In this document: one piece after another, positions 33,750 through 42,596 of the stretch
Numbering within the stretch: position 1 is the stretch's first letter
Layout: the number at the start of each line of letters is the position of its first letter
Assembly: GCF_000195295.1 (NCBI RefSeq)
Contig: NC_015388.1
Location: forward strand, 620,001-684,000
Length of the DNA stretch: 64,000 nt
From: Desulfobacca acetoxidans DSM 11109
GTDB taxonomy: Bacteria; Desulfobacterota; Desulfobaccia; Desulfobaccales; Desulfobaccaceae
Reading direction: 5' to 3'
Notes under the pieces: model-generated
What the model was told of the DNA's origin: nothing
What the model saw: only the letters and a program-made list of their open reading frames with translations
Database searches by the model: none
Translations under genes and position numbers: made by a program

Positions 33750-34535
33750 ATGAAGATTATTGTCTGTCTGAAACAGGTTCCCGAGAGCCAGGATGTACGC
33801 CTGGATCCGGCGACTCACAACCTGCAACGCGAGGGAGTCAAAAGTATCATCAACCCTTTTGACCTCTATGCCCTTGAAGAAGGTTTGCGGGTGCGGGAGC
33901 AGCAGGGCGGTGAAGTTATTGTATTAAGCATGGGTCCCCCCCAGGCCGAAGCGGCGCTGCGGGAGGCGCTTTCCTATGGTGCCGATCAAGCCTTTCTGTT
34001 ATCTGACCGGGCGTTTGCCGGGGCTGATACGTGGGCCACTGCCTTCACCCTGGCCGCTGCCGTGCGCCGTCTGGGTGGCGCCGACCTGATCTTTTGCGGC
34101 AAACAGGCCATCGACGGCGATACGGCCCAGGTCGGGCCGGAAATGGCCGCTTTCCTGGATATTCCACATGTAGCCTGGGCCCGTAAACTGGTTTTTGTCA
34201 GGCCGGAGCTGCTACAGGTAGAGCGGTTGCTAGACCACGGCTATGACCGCGTCGAGGTTCAATTACCGGCCCTGATCACGATAGTCAAAGAAATCAATGA
34301 GCCCCGCCTCCCTTCTTTTAAAGCCAAGTTGCGGGCTAAATCTGCTACCATTCCGGTTTATGGCCTGGCCGATCTGTCGCTTGGCGAAGAACAGGTTGGT
34401 TTTAAAGGCTCTTTTACGAGGGTGGTGAAGGTTTTTCCCCCGCCGCCGCGCGGACAGCGGGAGATCTTAGCCGGTACCGCTACAGAGATGGCCGCAACTC
34501 TCTGGTCCCGGTTGCAGCAGTTGCAGCGGCGGTAG
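33750..34535 (+). CDS. etfB: Electron transfer flavoprotein beta subunit
   Basis: 261 residues. MKIIVCLKQVPES at the start, VLSMGPPQAEAALREALSYGAD and the adenine-nucleotide loop CGKQAIDGDTAQVGPEMA are ETF-beta hallmarks. It should pair with the ferredoxin-fused EtfA encoded 44 bases downstream. No clear ribosome site precedes its ATG. Confidence 0.93.
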   Translation: MKIIVCLKQVPESQDVRLDPATHNLQREGVKSIINPFDLYALEEGLRVREQQGGEVIVLSMGPPQAEAALREALSYGADQAFLLSDRAFAGADTWATAFTLAAAVRRLGGADLIFCGKQAIDGDTAQVGPEMAAFLDIPHVAWARKLVFVRPELLQVERLLDHGYDRVEVQLPALITIVKEINEPRLPSFKAKLRAKSATIPVYGLADLSLGEEQVGFKGSFTRVVKVFPPPPRGQREILAGTATEMAATLWSRLQQLQRR

Positions 34536-34579
34536 ATAGATTGATAACTACTTGTTATTATAGTAACTATTAAGAGTTA

Positions 34580-35770
34580 ATGTCTGTCATTATCAATCTC
34601 GAAAGGTGTACCGGGTGTGGGCAATGCCTGGATGCCTGTCCGTTTGGCCTGTTGTATCTGCTTGATGGCAGGCTTATGGTCGATGACGGCTGTACGCTCT
34701 GCGGCGCTTGTGTAGAGGTCTGTGAATACGGCGCTCTGAGCCTCCCTGCCACTGAGGCGGGGTCTTCGGAAGTTTATCGCCCTCATGGGGGCATCTGGAT
34801 TTTTGCTGAGCAACGGGGTGGCCGCATGGCTCCGGTATCCCTGGAGCTTTTGGGGGAAGCGCGCCGTTTGGCGGCTAGGATGCAGGTTCCCGTAGCGGCA
34901 GTGCTTTTCGGCCACCAGGTCCAGGAGCTAACCGCCGGGTTGATTGCCGGCGGGGCCGATAAGGTCTATCTGGTGGATCATCCCCGCCTGGCGGATTTCG
35001 TTGAGGAACCCTATGCTGCCGCCCTGACGGCTTTGGCCAGGCGCGAGCAGCCTGAGATCATCCTGGCCGGGGCCACCTATTTGGGGCGGGCCTTCATTCC
35101 CAGGGTCGCTGCTCTGCTAGATACCGGCCTTACCGCTGACTGCACCGCCTTTGACCTCGAGACGGAGACCAACCTACTGCTGCAAACCAGGCCGGCCTTC
35201 GGCGGCAACATCATGGCCACCATCCTCACACCCCGGTCATATCCCCAGATGGCCACCGTGCGGCCTCGCGTCATGAAAAAACTTGCTCTGCAATCGGATC
35301 GGGAGGGAACCGTCATCCCGGTCAGATTGGAGGAGTTGGAACAGCCTTTCCGCTCTCGCTTTTTAGAGACGGTTTCCGAAATCACCGAAGCCATCCCCTT
35401 GGGCGAAGCCGAGGTTATTGTCGCCGGGGGGCGGGGACTGCAGGATGGCAAGAACTTCCAACTCCTTGAAGAACTGGCTGACCTCTTGGGAGGGGCGGTA
35501 GGAGCTACCCGGGCCGCAGTTGACGCTGGCTGGATTTCTTATCAGCATCAGATCGGCCAGACCGGGAAAACCGTGGCCCCGCGGCTCTATTTCGCCTGTG
35601 GTATTTCAGGCGCGGCGCAACACCTGGTGGGAATGCAGTCGTCGGATTTTATTGTCGCCATCAACAGTGATCCTCAGGCACCTATCTTTCAGATTGCCGA
35701 CATCGGTCTAGTGGGGGATATGTTTGAGATCATTCCGGCTCTGATTCAACAGATCAAGGCCAGCCGCTGA
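34580..35770 (+). CDS. etfA: EtfA fused to a 2[4Fe-4S] ferredoxin
   Basis: 396 residues. The first 65 carry two cluster motifs (CTGCGQCLDACP, CTLCGACVEVCE) fused to an ETF alpha subunit with GGRGLQDGKNFQLLEELA and the FAD-binding VAPRLYFACGISGAAQH and AINSDPQAPIFQIADIG. This fusion is found in anaerobes, for example in the caffeyl-CoA reductase complex, where it passes electrons to or from ferredoxin. With the adjacent acyl-CoA dehydrogenase it suggests a ferredoxin-linked, perhaps bifurcating, reaction; that is inference. Confidence 0.93.
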   Translation: MSVIINLERCTGCGQCLDACPFGLLYLLDGRLMVDDGCTLCGACVEVCEYGALSLPATEAGSSEVYRPHGGIWIFAEQRGGRMAPVSLELLGEARRLAARMQVPVAAVLFGHQVQELTAGLIAGGADKVYLVDHPRLADFVEEPYAAALTALARREQPEIILAGATYLGRAFIPRVAALLDTGLTADCTAFDLETETNLLLQTRPAFGGNIMATILTPRSYPQMATVRPRVMKKLALQSDREGTVIPVRLEELEQPFRSRFLETVSEITEAIPLGEAEVIVAGGRGLQDGKNFQLLEELADLLGGAVGATRAAVDAGWISYQHQIGQTGKTVAPRLYFACGISGAAQHLVGMQSSDFIVAINSDPQAPIFQIADIGLVGDMFEIIPALIQQIKASR

Positions 35771-35912
35771 GGCGGGAGCGCCACGGTGAGTTTACATTGG
35801 AATTCAAACAATTAGTTGGCAGGATAGGGTTGATTAATATATGCTACGATAGTCGGTTCAATGGATGTTTTTTCCCTTTGTCAGCTAAACAGCCGCTTAT
35901 GAAGGAGCAGCC

Positions 35913-36659
35913 TTGAGTGATATACATCGCGTTGCACTGGTGACTGGCGCTTCACGAGGTATCGGGCGGGCTTGTGTCATCGCCCTGGCCCAACCTAAGA
36001 TGATGCTCTACGTGAACGACGTGGCCAATTTTGATCAGGCGGCTGAGACCTGTGAACAGGCGCGGGCCCAAGGCGCCCAAGCCGAGGTGCTCGGTTTCAA
36101 TGTTGCCGATCCTGCCGATGTTACCGCCGCCGTCGACACCATCGTTAAGAGTCAAGGCCGCCTCGATATTCTGGTCAACAACGCCGGTATTGCCAGAGAC
36201 AATCTAATTGCCCGACTGAAAGAGCAGGACTGGGACCAGGTGCTGAACGTTAATCTGAAGGGCGCCTTCAATTGCATCAAGGCTGCCACCCGCCCCATGA
36301 TGAAACAGCGGTGGGGCCGCATTATCAGCCTCTCCTCGGTGGTGGCCTTTATGGGCAATCCTGGGCAGGCCAATTATGCCGCCTCAAAGGCCGGGTTGGT
36401 GGGTTTAACCAAGGCCGCAGCCCGGGAGTTGGCCTCTCGCCAGATAACGGTCAATGCCATTGCCCCAGGTTTTATTGCTACCGACATGACCGCCGGGCTA
36501 CCCGAAAAGATTCAAGCCGACATGTTGGCTCAGATTCCGCTCAACCGGTTCGGTGCTCCAGAAGAAGTTGCCGCGCTGGTTGCTTTCCTGGCTTCCGAAG
36601 CGGCCGGATATATCACCGGCGAAGTCATTCACATCAACGGCGGCTTGATTATGGCATAA
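35913..36659 (+). CDS. fabG: 3-oxoacyl-ACP reductase
   Basis: A 248-residue short-chain dehydrogenase of fatty acid synthesis. It has the cofactor loop GASRGIG, NNAG, and the catalytic S-YxxxK in SSVVAFMGNPGQANYAASKAG. Translation probably starts at TTG, with GAAGGAG 5 bases upstream. acpP and fabF follow in the same direction after a 263-base spacer. Confidence 0.93.
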   Translation: MSDIHRVALVTGASRGIGRACVIALAQPKMMLYVNDVANFDQAAETCEQARAQGAQAEVLGFNVADPADVTAAVDTIVKSQGRLDILVNNAGIARDNLIARLKEQDWDQVLNVNLKGAFNCIKAATRPMMKQRWGRIISLSSVVAFMGNPGQANYAASKAGLVGLTKAAARELASRQITVNAIAPGFIATDMTAGLPEKIQADMLAQIPLNRFGAPEEVAALVAFLASEAAGYITGEVIHINGGLIMA

Positions 36660-36922
36660 GTTGTCAACCACCGGCGGAAGGGTTTTTATAAGCACTAAAG
36701 GCTGTTGCAGAATTCATTTTTCTTGCCGCGATCATTATGGCCTGGTGAAGAATATAACATTACTGCAAAGTCCGGATGCTTCACTAGGTGCAGGATGACA
36801 GAACCGGCTGGCTTGCAAGACCAGCAGGAGATTATACGTTCGAAGGTGCAATCAGCAATAATTTTCAAAAATATTATTTCACTGTGACGATTCAATCAGC
36901 TTAAAGAGGGAGGTAAAGACTG

Positions 36923-37156
36923 ATGTCAGACATGGAAGAGCGAGTAATAAATATCATTGCAGACCGGTTGGGGGTTGATAAATCTGAAGTCGTACCCGAA
37001 GCTGCTTTTATTGATGACCTGGGGGCTGATTCTCTTGACCTGGTAGAATTAATTATGGCCATGGAAGAGGAGTTTGACTTGGAGATTGCCGATGAAGAAG
37101 CCGAAAAACTGAGGACTGTCCAGGATGTAATCAATTACATCAAAGCTCACTCATAA
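36923..37156 (+). CDS. acpP: Acyl carrier protein
   Basis: 77 residues with the phosphopantetheine serine in [10 protein letters not shown]. The acidic composition and length match AcpP. It carries growing fatty acyl chains, and the C-terminal VQDVINYI helix is typical. GGGAGG lies before the ATG. It is followed by fabF after 50 bases. Confidence 0.97.
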   Translation: MSDMEERVINIIADRLGVDKSEVVPEAAFIDDLGADSLDLVELIMAMEEEFDLEIADEEAEKLRTVQDVINYIKAHS

Positions 37157-37206
37157 GCAGTTATTTTAACATGAACTGTGTCGTTTTAGGAGGATAAGGA
37201 GAGGAT

Positions 37207-38454
37207 TTGGCAGCGCGCGCACGGGTCGTGGTCACCGGCCTGGGAATGATAACGCCATTGGGAATCGGGGTTAAGCCGACCTGGAGCGGTTTAATCGCCG
37301 GCAAATCCGGCATTGGACCGATCACTAGTTTCGACGCCACCGGCTTTGACACTACCATTGCCGGGGAAGTCAAAGACTTCCGCCCCGAGGAGTTTATCTC
37401 AACAAAATTGATTAAGCGGATGGACCGCTTTACGCAATTAGCGGTAGCGTCCGCAGTACAAGCGATGACGGATGCCGGTTTGGAGATTACCCCGGCTTTG
37501 CAGCCCCTGATCGGCGTTATCGTGGGCGTTGGTCTGGGGGGATTGGCCACCATTGAGAAATATCATTCCGTTTTACTGGAAAAAGGCCCTAAAAAGATCA
37601 GCCCCTTCTTCATTCCGATGCTCATCGCCAATATGGCACCGGGTATGGTGGCCATGCACTTTGGGGCCCAGGGGCCGAACACCTCCACGGTAACCGCCTG
37701 TGCTTCGGGAGCCCACGCTATTGGCGATGCCTTTAAGACCATCCAGCGGGGCGCGGCCCAGGCCATGATTGCCGGCGGCGTTGAATCGGTCATCACCCCC
37801 CTGGCGGTAGGGGGATTTAACGCCCTCAAAGCCCTCTCCACTCGCAACCACGAGCCTGAACGGGCTTCCCGTCCCTTTGATCGGGATCGGGACGGCTTTG
37901 TCATGGCCGAAGGCGGTGGTATCCTGATCCTGGAAGAATTGGAGTTTGCTCGCGCCCGCGGTGCTAGAATCTATGCGGAGATTGTCGGTTACGGGCTGTC
38001 CGGTGATGCCTATCACATGACCGCTCCCTCTCCCGATGGCGCCGGTGCTATTTTGAGTATCCAACATGCCCTAACCGATGCCGGCCTCACCCCGGAAGAC
38101 GTAGATCATATCAACGCCCATGGCACCTCCACGGGGTTGAACGACGCTTCCGAGACTATGGCTATTAAAAGGGTCTTTGGGAAACGCGCCTACAATATTC
38201 CCATCAGTGCCACTAAATCCATGACCGGCCATCTCCTGGGGGGAGCCGGGGCCATAGAGGCGGTTATCTCGGTTCTGAGCCTGTTGCATGGTATCGCGCC
38301 GCCCACCATTAACTATGAAACCCCTGATCCAGACTGTGATCTTGACTACGTTCCCAATCGGGCCCGCTCCTTACCCATGCGGGTGATTATGTCCAATTCC
38401 TTCGGCTTCGGCGGTGCCAATGCCGTGCTAATATTTAGACAATTTAACGGATAG
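37207..38454 (+). CDS. fabF: Beta-ketoacyl-ACP synthase II
   Basis: 415 residues. The nucleophile is the cysteine in VTACASGAHAIGDA. Active-site histidines are in HGTSTGLND and SMTGHLLGGAG. The start is TTG with AAGGAGAGG upstream. It extends fatty acyl-ACP chains. It is separated from rpiB by only 5 bases, so the fatty acid genes may be cotranscribed with the one-carbon genes that follow. Confidence 0.95.
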   Translation: MAARARVVVTGLGMITPLGIGVKPTWSGLIAGKSGIGPITSFDATGFDTTIAGEVKDFRPEEFISTKLIKRMDRFTQLAVASAVQAMTDAGLEITPALQPLIGVIVGVGLGGLATIEKYHSVLLEKGPKKISPFFIPMLIANMAPGMVAMHFGAQGPNTSTVTACASGAHAIGDAFKTIQRGAAQAMIAGGVESVITPLAVGGFNALKALSTRNHEPERASRPFDRDRDGFVMAEGGGILILEELEFARARGARIYAEIVGYGLSGDAYHMTAPSPDGAGAILSIQHALTDAGLTPEDVDHINAHGTSTGLNDASETMAIKRVFGKRAYNIPISATKSMTGHLLGGAGAIEAVISVLSLLHGIAPPTINYETPDPDCDLDYVPNRARSLPMRVIMSNSFGFGGANAVLIFRQFNG

Positions 38455-38459
38455 CGGTT

Positions 38460-38921
38460 ATGGCAAACATCTTTTTAGGCTCGGATCACGCCGGCTTCGG
38501 GTTAAAAAAAGAGATCATCGATCTTTTGCAGAATATGTCCCTGTTCGTCCTGGATATGGGTTGCGATAGCGAAACCATTTCGGTTGACTATCCCCTCTAT
38601 GCCAGAAAAGTGGTTGAGGCGGTTTTGGCGAATCCGGAGAATCGCGGCATTCTCATCTGCGGCACCGGGTTGGGCATGTCTGTTGCTGCAAATCGTTTCC
38701 CCGGCATTCGCGCCGCCCTCTGCCAAGAGCTCTATACTGCCAAGATGAGCCGTCTCCATAACGACGCCAATATTCTCGTGATGGGGGGGCGCATCGTCGG
38801 CAGCGGTTTAGGACGCGAGATCGTACGCGTCTGGCTCAGCACTCCTTTCGAGGGAGGACGCCATCAGGAGCGTCTCAATATCATCGATTCCTGGCACCCC
38901 GATCCCAAAGATCATTTGTAA
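38460..38921 (+). CDS. rpiB: Ribose-5-phosphate isomerase B
   Basis: 153 residues of the RpiB/LacAB family: SDHAGFGLKKEI at the start and ICGTGLGMSVAAN with the catalytic cysteine. It interconverts ribose 5-phosphate and ribulose 5-phosphate. It is followed 11 bases later by glyA, a common pairing in bacteria. Confidence 0.94.
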   Translation: MANIFLGSDHAGFGLKKEIIDLLQNMSLFVLDMGCDSETISVDYPLYARKVVEAVLANPENRGILICGTGLGMSVAANRFPGIRAALCQELYTAKMSRLHNDANILVMGGRIVGSGLGREIVRVWLSTPFEGGRHQERLNIIDSWHPDPKDHL

Positions 38922-38932
38922 GGTGAATATAC

Positions 38933-40222
38933 ATGAGTTCCTTGGCTCAGATCGACCCCGAGATCTATGCTGCCATTCAACAAGAAGAACAGCGCCAGCT
39001 TACCAAATTAGAGCTTATTGCTTCAGAGAATTTTGTCAGCCCGGCGGTACTGGAGGCCCAAGGTTCTATCCTGACCCATAAGTACGCTGAAGGCTATCCC
39101 GGACGCCGTTATTACGGCGGCTGTGAGCATGTGGACACGGCCGAAACCCTGGCGATCAACCGGGCCAAACAACTGTTCGGGGTCGAATATGTCAACGTCC
39201 AGCCCCACTCCGGCACCCAGGCCAACATGGCTATCTATTTTGCCTTTTTAAAGCCCGGAGACGCTATTTTGGGGATGGATCTGGCCCACGGCGGGCATCT
39301 CTCCCACGGTGCCGCAGTCAACTTTTCCGGTCAGCTCTATAGATCATTATCCTATGGCGTAAAGAAAGATTCAGGGGAGATTGATTTTGAGGGCATCGAG
39401 GCCTGTTTAAAAAAACACCGGCCCAGAATGCTGGTAGCCGGTGCCAGCGCTTACCCCCGGACCCTGGACTTTGAACGCTTCGCACAACTGGCCAGGCACT
39501 ATGGCGCCCTTCTCATGGTGGACATCGCCCACATTGCCGGTCTGGTAGCAGCCGGACTGCATCCCTCGCCGACACCGTCGGCCGATTTCATTACCTCTAC
39601 CACTCATAAAACCTTGCGCGGCCCCCGGGGGGGGCTGATTTTGGCCCAAAATCGGGAGATCGAGCTTCAGGGAAAACAAGAGTTTTATGCCCAGAGATTG
39701 GATTTCTACCTCTTCCCCGGTATTCAGGGCGGTCCTTTAATGCATACCATCGCCGCTAAGGCGGTGGCCTTTCAAGAAGCCCTGCGTCCCGCCTTTAAAC
39801 GGTATCAGCAGCAGATTCTGCTCAACGCCCGCACCATGGCTGAAGAATTTCTCCAGCGGGGCTATAAGCTGGTAACCGGCGGCACCGACAATCACCTGCT
39901 CCTCATCGATCTGAGCAAGACCGGCCTCACCGGACAACAGGCCGAAATAGCGCTGGATCAGGCCGGTATTACGGTGAACAAGAATCGCATCCCCTTTGAC
40001 CCGAGGCCGGCCAAAGTCACCAGCGGCATCCGTATCGGCACCCCAGCCCTCACCACCCGGGGGATGAAAGCGCCGGAAATGCGCCAGGTCGTTGATTTTA
40101 TTCATCGGGCCCTCTCGGCACCCACCGATGTCAGCAGCCTGGAACATCTGCAGAAAGAGGTAAAAGACTTCTGCCGCACCTATCCCCTTTTCTCACCGGA
40201 ATGGTATTGTGAGGTGCAGTGA
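38933..40222 (+). CDS. glyA: Serine hydroxymethyltransferase
   Basis: 429 residues. A PLP enzyme that moves a one-carbon unit between serine and tetrahydrofolate. PLP lysine in [22 protein letters not shown] and the ASENF start are conserved. It is the second gene in rpiB-glyA-nrdR. A CCCCTCACCC-type repeat lies just after the stop (about 40254-40292). Confidence 0.96.
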   Translation: MSSLAQIDPEIYAAIQQEEQRQLTKLELIASENFVSPAVLEAQGSILTHKYAEGYPGRRYYGGCEHVDTAETLAINRAKQLFGVEYVNVQPHSGTQANMAIYFAFLKPGDAILGMDLAHGGHLSHGAAVNFSGQLYRSLSYGVKKDSGEIDFEGIEACLKKHRPRMLVAGASAYPRTLDFERFAQLARHYGALLMVDIAHIAGLVAAGLHPSPTPSADFITSTTHKTLRGPRGGLILAQNREIELQGKQEFYAQRLDFYLFPGIQGGPLMHTIAAKAVAFQEALRPAFKRYQQQILLNARTMAEEFLQRGYKLVTGGTDNHLLLIDLSKTGLTGQQAEIALDQAGITVNKNRIPFDPRPAKVTSGIRIGTPALTTRGMKAPEMRQVVDFIHRALSAPTDVSSLEHLQKEVKDFCRTYPLFSPEWYCEVQ

Positions 40223-40318
40223 TCCGAGGACTGCGACGGGATATAGCATTTTACCCCTCACCCTGACCCGCTTCTCTCAAGGGGCGAGGGAAAATTAAAG
40301 GGAAGACCGTCTGACCAC

Positions 40319-40798
40319 GTGCGTTGCCCTTATTGCCATAGCCTCAGGACCCGCGTCGCCAATTCCCGGCTCACCAAAGAGGCCAATGCCATCCGCCGGC
40401 GCCGGGAATGTCTGGATTGCAAACGACGCTTCACCACCTACGAAAAGGTGGAAGATATTACCCCTCTGGTCATCAAGAAAGACGGGCGGCGGGAGGCCTT
40501 CAACCGGAGCAAGATTTACGAGGGCATAAAAAAGGCCTGCGAGAAACGTCCCATCAGCATCGATGACATTGAGCAGTTCCTCGACGGCCTGGAGCGGGAG
40601 CTCCAGGAATCAGGCCAGAAAGAAGTTCCGTCCACGCTCATCGGCGAAAAAGTCATGGCCCAGCTCCGGCAGTGGGATGACGTCGCCTATGTCCGCTTTG
40701 CCTCGGTATACCGCCATTTCAGCGACATCACCGCCTTTATGGAAGAAATCAAGAAGCTGGCGGCCTCCAAGAACACCAAAGAAGGCAATCATTCCTGA
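40319..40798 (+). CDS. nrdR: Transcriptional repressor NrdR
   Basis: 159 residues, starting GTG. Zinc ribbon CPYCHS with CLDCKRRFTTYE, then an ATP-cone domain (VIKKDGRREAFNRSKI). It represses ribonucleotide reductase genes in response to ATP/dATP. The next native gene is probably ribD, as in many genomes; here three other genes intervene. Its last 10 bases overlap the convergent HEPN gene. Confidence 0.94.
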   Translation: MRCPYCHSLRTRVANSRLTKEANAIRRRRECLDCKRRFTTYEKVEDITPLVIKKDGRREAFNRSKIYEGIKKACEKRPISIDDIEQFLDGLERELQESGQKEVPSTLIGEKVMAQLRQWDDVAYVRFASVYRHFSDITAFMEEIKKLAASKNTKEGNHS

Positions 40799-41220
40799 GT
40801 TTTTGTCCCTTCCACCCCCACGCCGCCTTCCAACACGTCAGTCAAATAGATCTCGGTCTCCGTCACGAAGGCCTCGGCCTCTTGAAGGGCTCGTTGGCTT
40901 GATTCCGCTTCGGCGTAGGCAAATAACTCGTAATCGCAGGTTTCCCGGTTATCCTTCAAGTCGGTCAAATATTTTCCGAACTTTTTGTCCATTTTTCCGG
41001 TTTTGACAAATAACAGGCTAAACAGAGTAATGACACCTTTATGTGATTCTGCTTTCTGCCCTTCGGAAAGGAGCAGAGCCTGGGCGGCATGAAAAACGGC
41101 ATAATAGGCTCGTGACACTGAATCTTCAAACTCGCCGAGATCCAGTAATTTTTTGGCCACCTCTAATTTTTTCCGGGCCTTCTCAAGATATGCCTGAATC
41201 AGTTCGCGCACTGCCTGCAA
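40789..41220 (-). CDS. HEPN-domain protein (toxin-type partner)
   Basis: 143 residues, an all-helical HEPN protein (ARKKLEVAKKLLDLGEFEDSVSRAYYAVFHAAQALL). HEPN proteins of two-gene HEPN/MNT modules are often RNases. Near residue 93 there is DNRETCDYE, similar to the Rx4Y variant of the HEPN active site. It starts at TTG with AAGGA 7 bases before it, overlapping the nucleotidyltransferase gene by 38 bases, so the two are translated together. Whether this pair is an active toxin-antitoxin system cannot be said from sequence. Confidence 0.82.
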   Translation of the reverse strand: MQAVRELIQAYLEKARKKLEVAKKLLDLGEFEDSVSRAYYAVFHAAQALLLSEGQKAESHKGVITLFSLLFVKTGKMDKKFGKYLTDLKDNRETCDYELFAYAEAESSQRALQEAEAFVTETEIYLTDVLEGGVGVEGTKTQE

Positions 41221-41530
41221 GTTTAATTCCTTCAGTCGTCACCCTTTGCATAAAGGGGGTGGGAATCGCCCTGAGCCGGTTAAATTCCTGGACGGTGAAA
41301 ATTTTTAAGGAGATCAACCTGCCGGTGTCCAACAGGATATCTATCACTGCATCATAGAAAATACTGATAATCTCCCGTTCTTTCCGATCCAGGACGATTA
41401 ACAGATCATAATCGGAATCCGGCCGCCAATCGTCCCGCGAGCGGGAGCCGAATAAATACATCTCCCGGATTTGGCCCCAGACACTGGCAGTTTGAAGCAT
41501 TTTTTGAAAGCGTCCCAGGATGGGGTCCAT
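41183..41530 (-). CDS. MNT-type nucleotidyltransferase (antitoxin-type partner)
   Basis: 115 residues. The nucleotidyltransferase signature YLFGSRSRDDWRPDSDYDLLIVL holds the GSxxx and DxD metal residues. In HEPN/MNT pairs this protein neutralises HEPN, in some cases by AMPylating it. It is the first gene of the pair and the HEPN gene overlaps its 3' end. The layout is divergent from the DNA methyltransferase. Confidence 0.85.
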   Translation of the reverse strand: MDPILGRFQKMLQTASVWGQIREMYLFGSRSRDDWRPDSDYDLLIVLDRKEREIISIFYDAVIDILLDTGRLISLKIFTVQEFNRLRAIPTPFMQRVTTEGIKLAGSARTDSGIS

Positions 41531-41592
41531 ATCTCAAACAATCACCTTGGCTTATTTAATCAGGATAATACCTCGAAATGAGTTGATCTGTC

Positions 41593-41646
41593 AACCATAC
41601 GACCGAGTCATGGTATTTCTCCTCCGGTTCCTTGAAATGTATGGTT
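41593..41646. promoter_or_regulatory. Inverted 8-bp repeat between divergent genes
   Basis: AACCATAC (41593-41600) and GTATGGTT (41639-41646) are exact complements, 38 bases apart, in the spacer between the MNT gene and the methyltransferase. This may be a regulator-binding site for either gene. Confidence 0.35.
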
Positions 41647-41699
41647 AGGGTGAAGCTACAATATTGACAATCGCCCCTCACCCATGGGAAAATGTATGC

Positions 41700-42596
41700 A
41701 TGGTGCAGACTGCAATTCTTTTCAAGGAAGCTAAAGCGGGTGAGGTCATCTGTGGGGATGCCCTGAGCGTACTCCGCAACCTTGAATCTGGCATCTGTCG
41801 CTGCTGCATTACCTCTCCGCCTTATTGGGGATTAAGAGATTACGGTGTTCCCACCGACCATCAGATAGGGGCGGAGACTCATCTTGTAGACTACATAAAA
41901 AATCTGGTAGAGATTTTCACTGAGATACACCGGGTATTAACTCCCGATGGAACACTATGGCTAAATCTCGGAGACTCTTATACTAGTGGCAACCGCACCT
42001 GGCGAGACATCGATAAAAAAAATCCCGCCCGTTATATGCGGTACCGCCCACCCACCCCAAAAGGTCTTAAGCCCAAGGATCTTATTGGAACACCATGGAG
42101 GGTTGCCATTGCCCTGCAAGAACAAGGTTGGTATCTCCGCAGTGATATCATCTGGTTTAAACCCAATTGTCAGCCGGAATCCGTGAAGGACCGGCCTACC
42201 CGCTCTCATGAGTATATCTTTCTCTTCTCCAAGACTGAAAAATATTATTATAACTATGAGGCAATCTTAGAAACCTCAAACTCTCACGGCAAACGCAATA
42301 GGCGAACAGTTTGGTCTATCAATACCGGAGCTTTCAAGGGGGCTCATTTTGCCACCTTTCCCTCCAAGTTAGTGGCACTGTGTCTGCTTGCCGGTTCTGA
42401 GTTCGGGGATACGGTATTAGATCCCTGCTTTGGTTCCGGTACAGTTGGGGAAGTATGCCTGAAGCTTGGCCGGAAGTTTATCGGTATCGAAATTAATGAA
42501 AATTATGTTGTTTTGGCCAGAGAGAGACTCAAATGGAGTGGTTATGCCTTCATAGGAAAATGCAATAGTAATGTCTGTTACGATCCTAAATACTGA
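41700..42596 (+). CDS. Stand-alone DNA methyltransferase
   Basis: About 298 residues from the ATG at 41700; an earlier TTG (41664) is in frame. Motif IV TSPPYWG precedes the SAM-binding motif I, DPCFGSGTVGE, near the end, the order of a beta-class amino methyltransferase of the N4-cytosine/N6-adenine group. A DNA-recognition region lies between. No restriction endonuclease gene is next to it, so it may be an orphan. Its end overlaps ribD by 26 bases. Confidence 0.87.
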   Translation: MVQTAILFKEAKAGEVICGDALSVLRNLESGICRCCITSPPYWGLRDYGVPTDHQIGAETHLVDYIKNLVEIFTEIHRVLTPDGTLWLNLGDSYTSGNRTWRDIDKKNPARYMRYRPPTPKGLKPKDLIGTPWRVAIALQEQGWYLRSDIIWFKPNCQPESVKDRPTRSHEYIFLFSKTEKYYYNYEAILETSNSHGKRNRRTVWSINTGAFKGAHFATFPSKLVALCLLAGSEFGDTVLDPCFGSGTVGEVCLKLGRKFIGIEINENYVVLARERLKWSGYAFIGKCNSNVCYDPKY

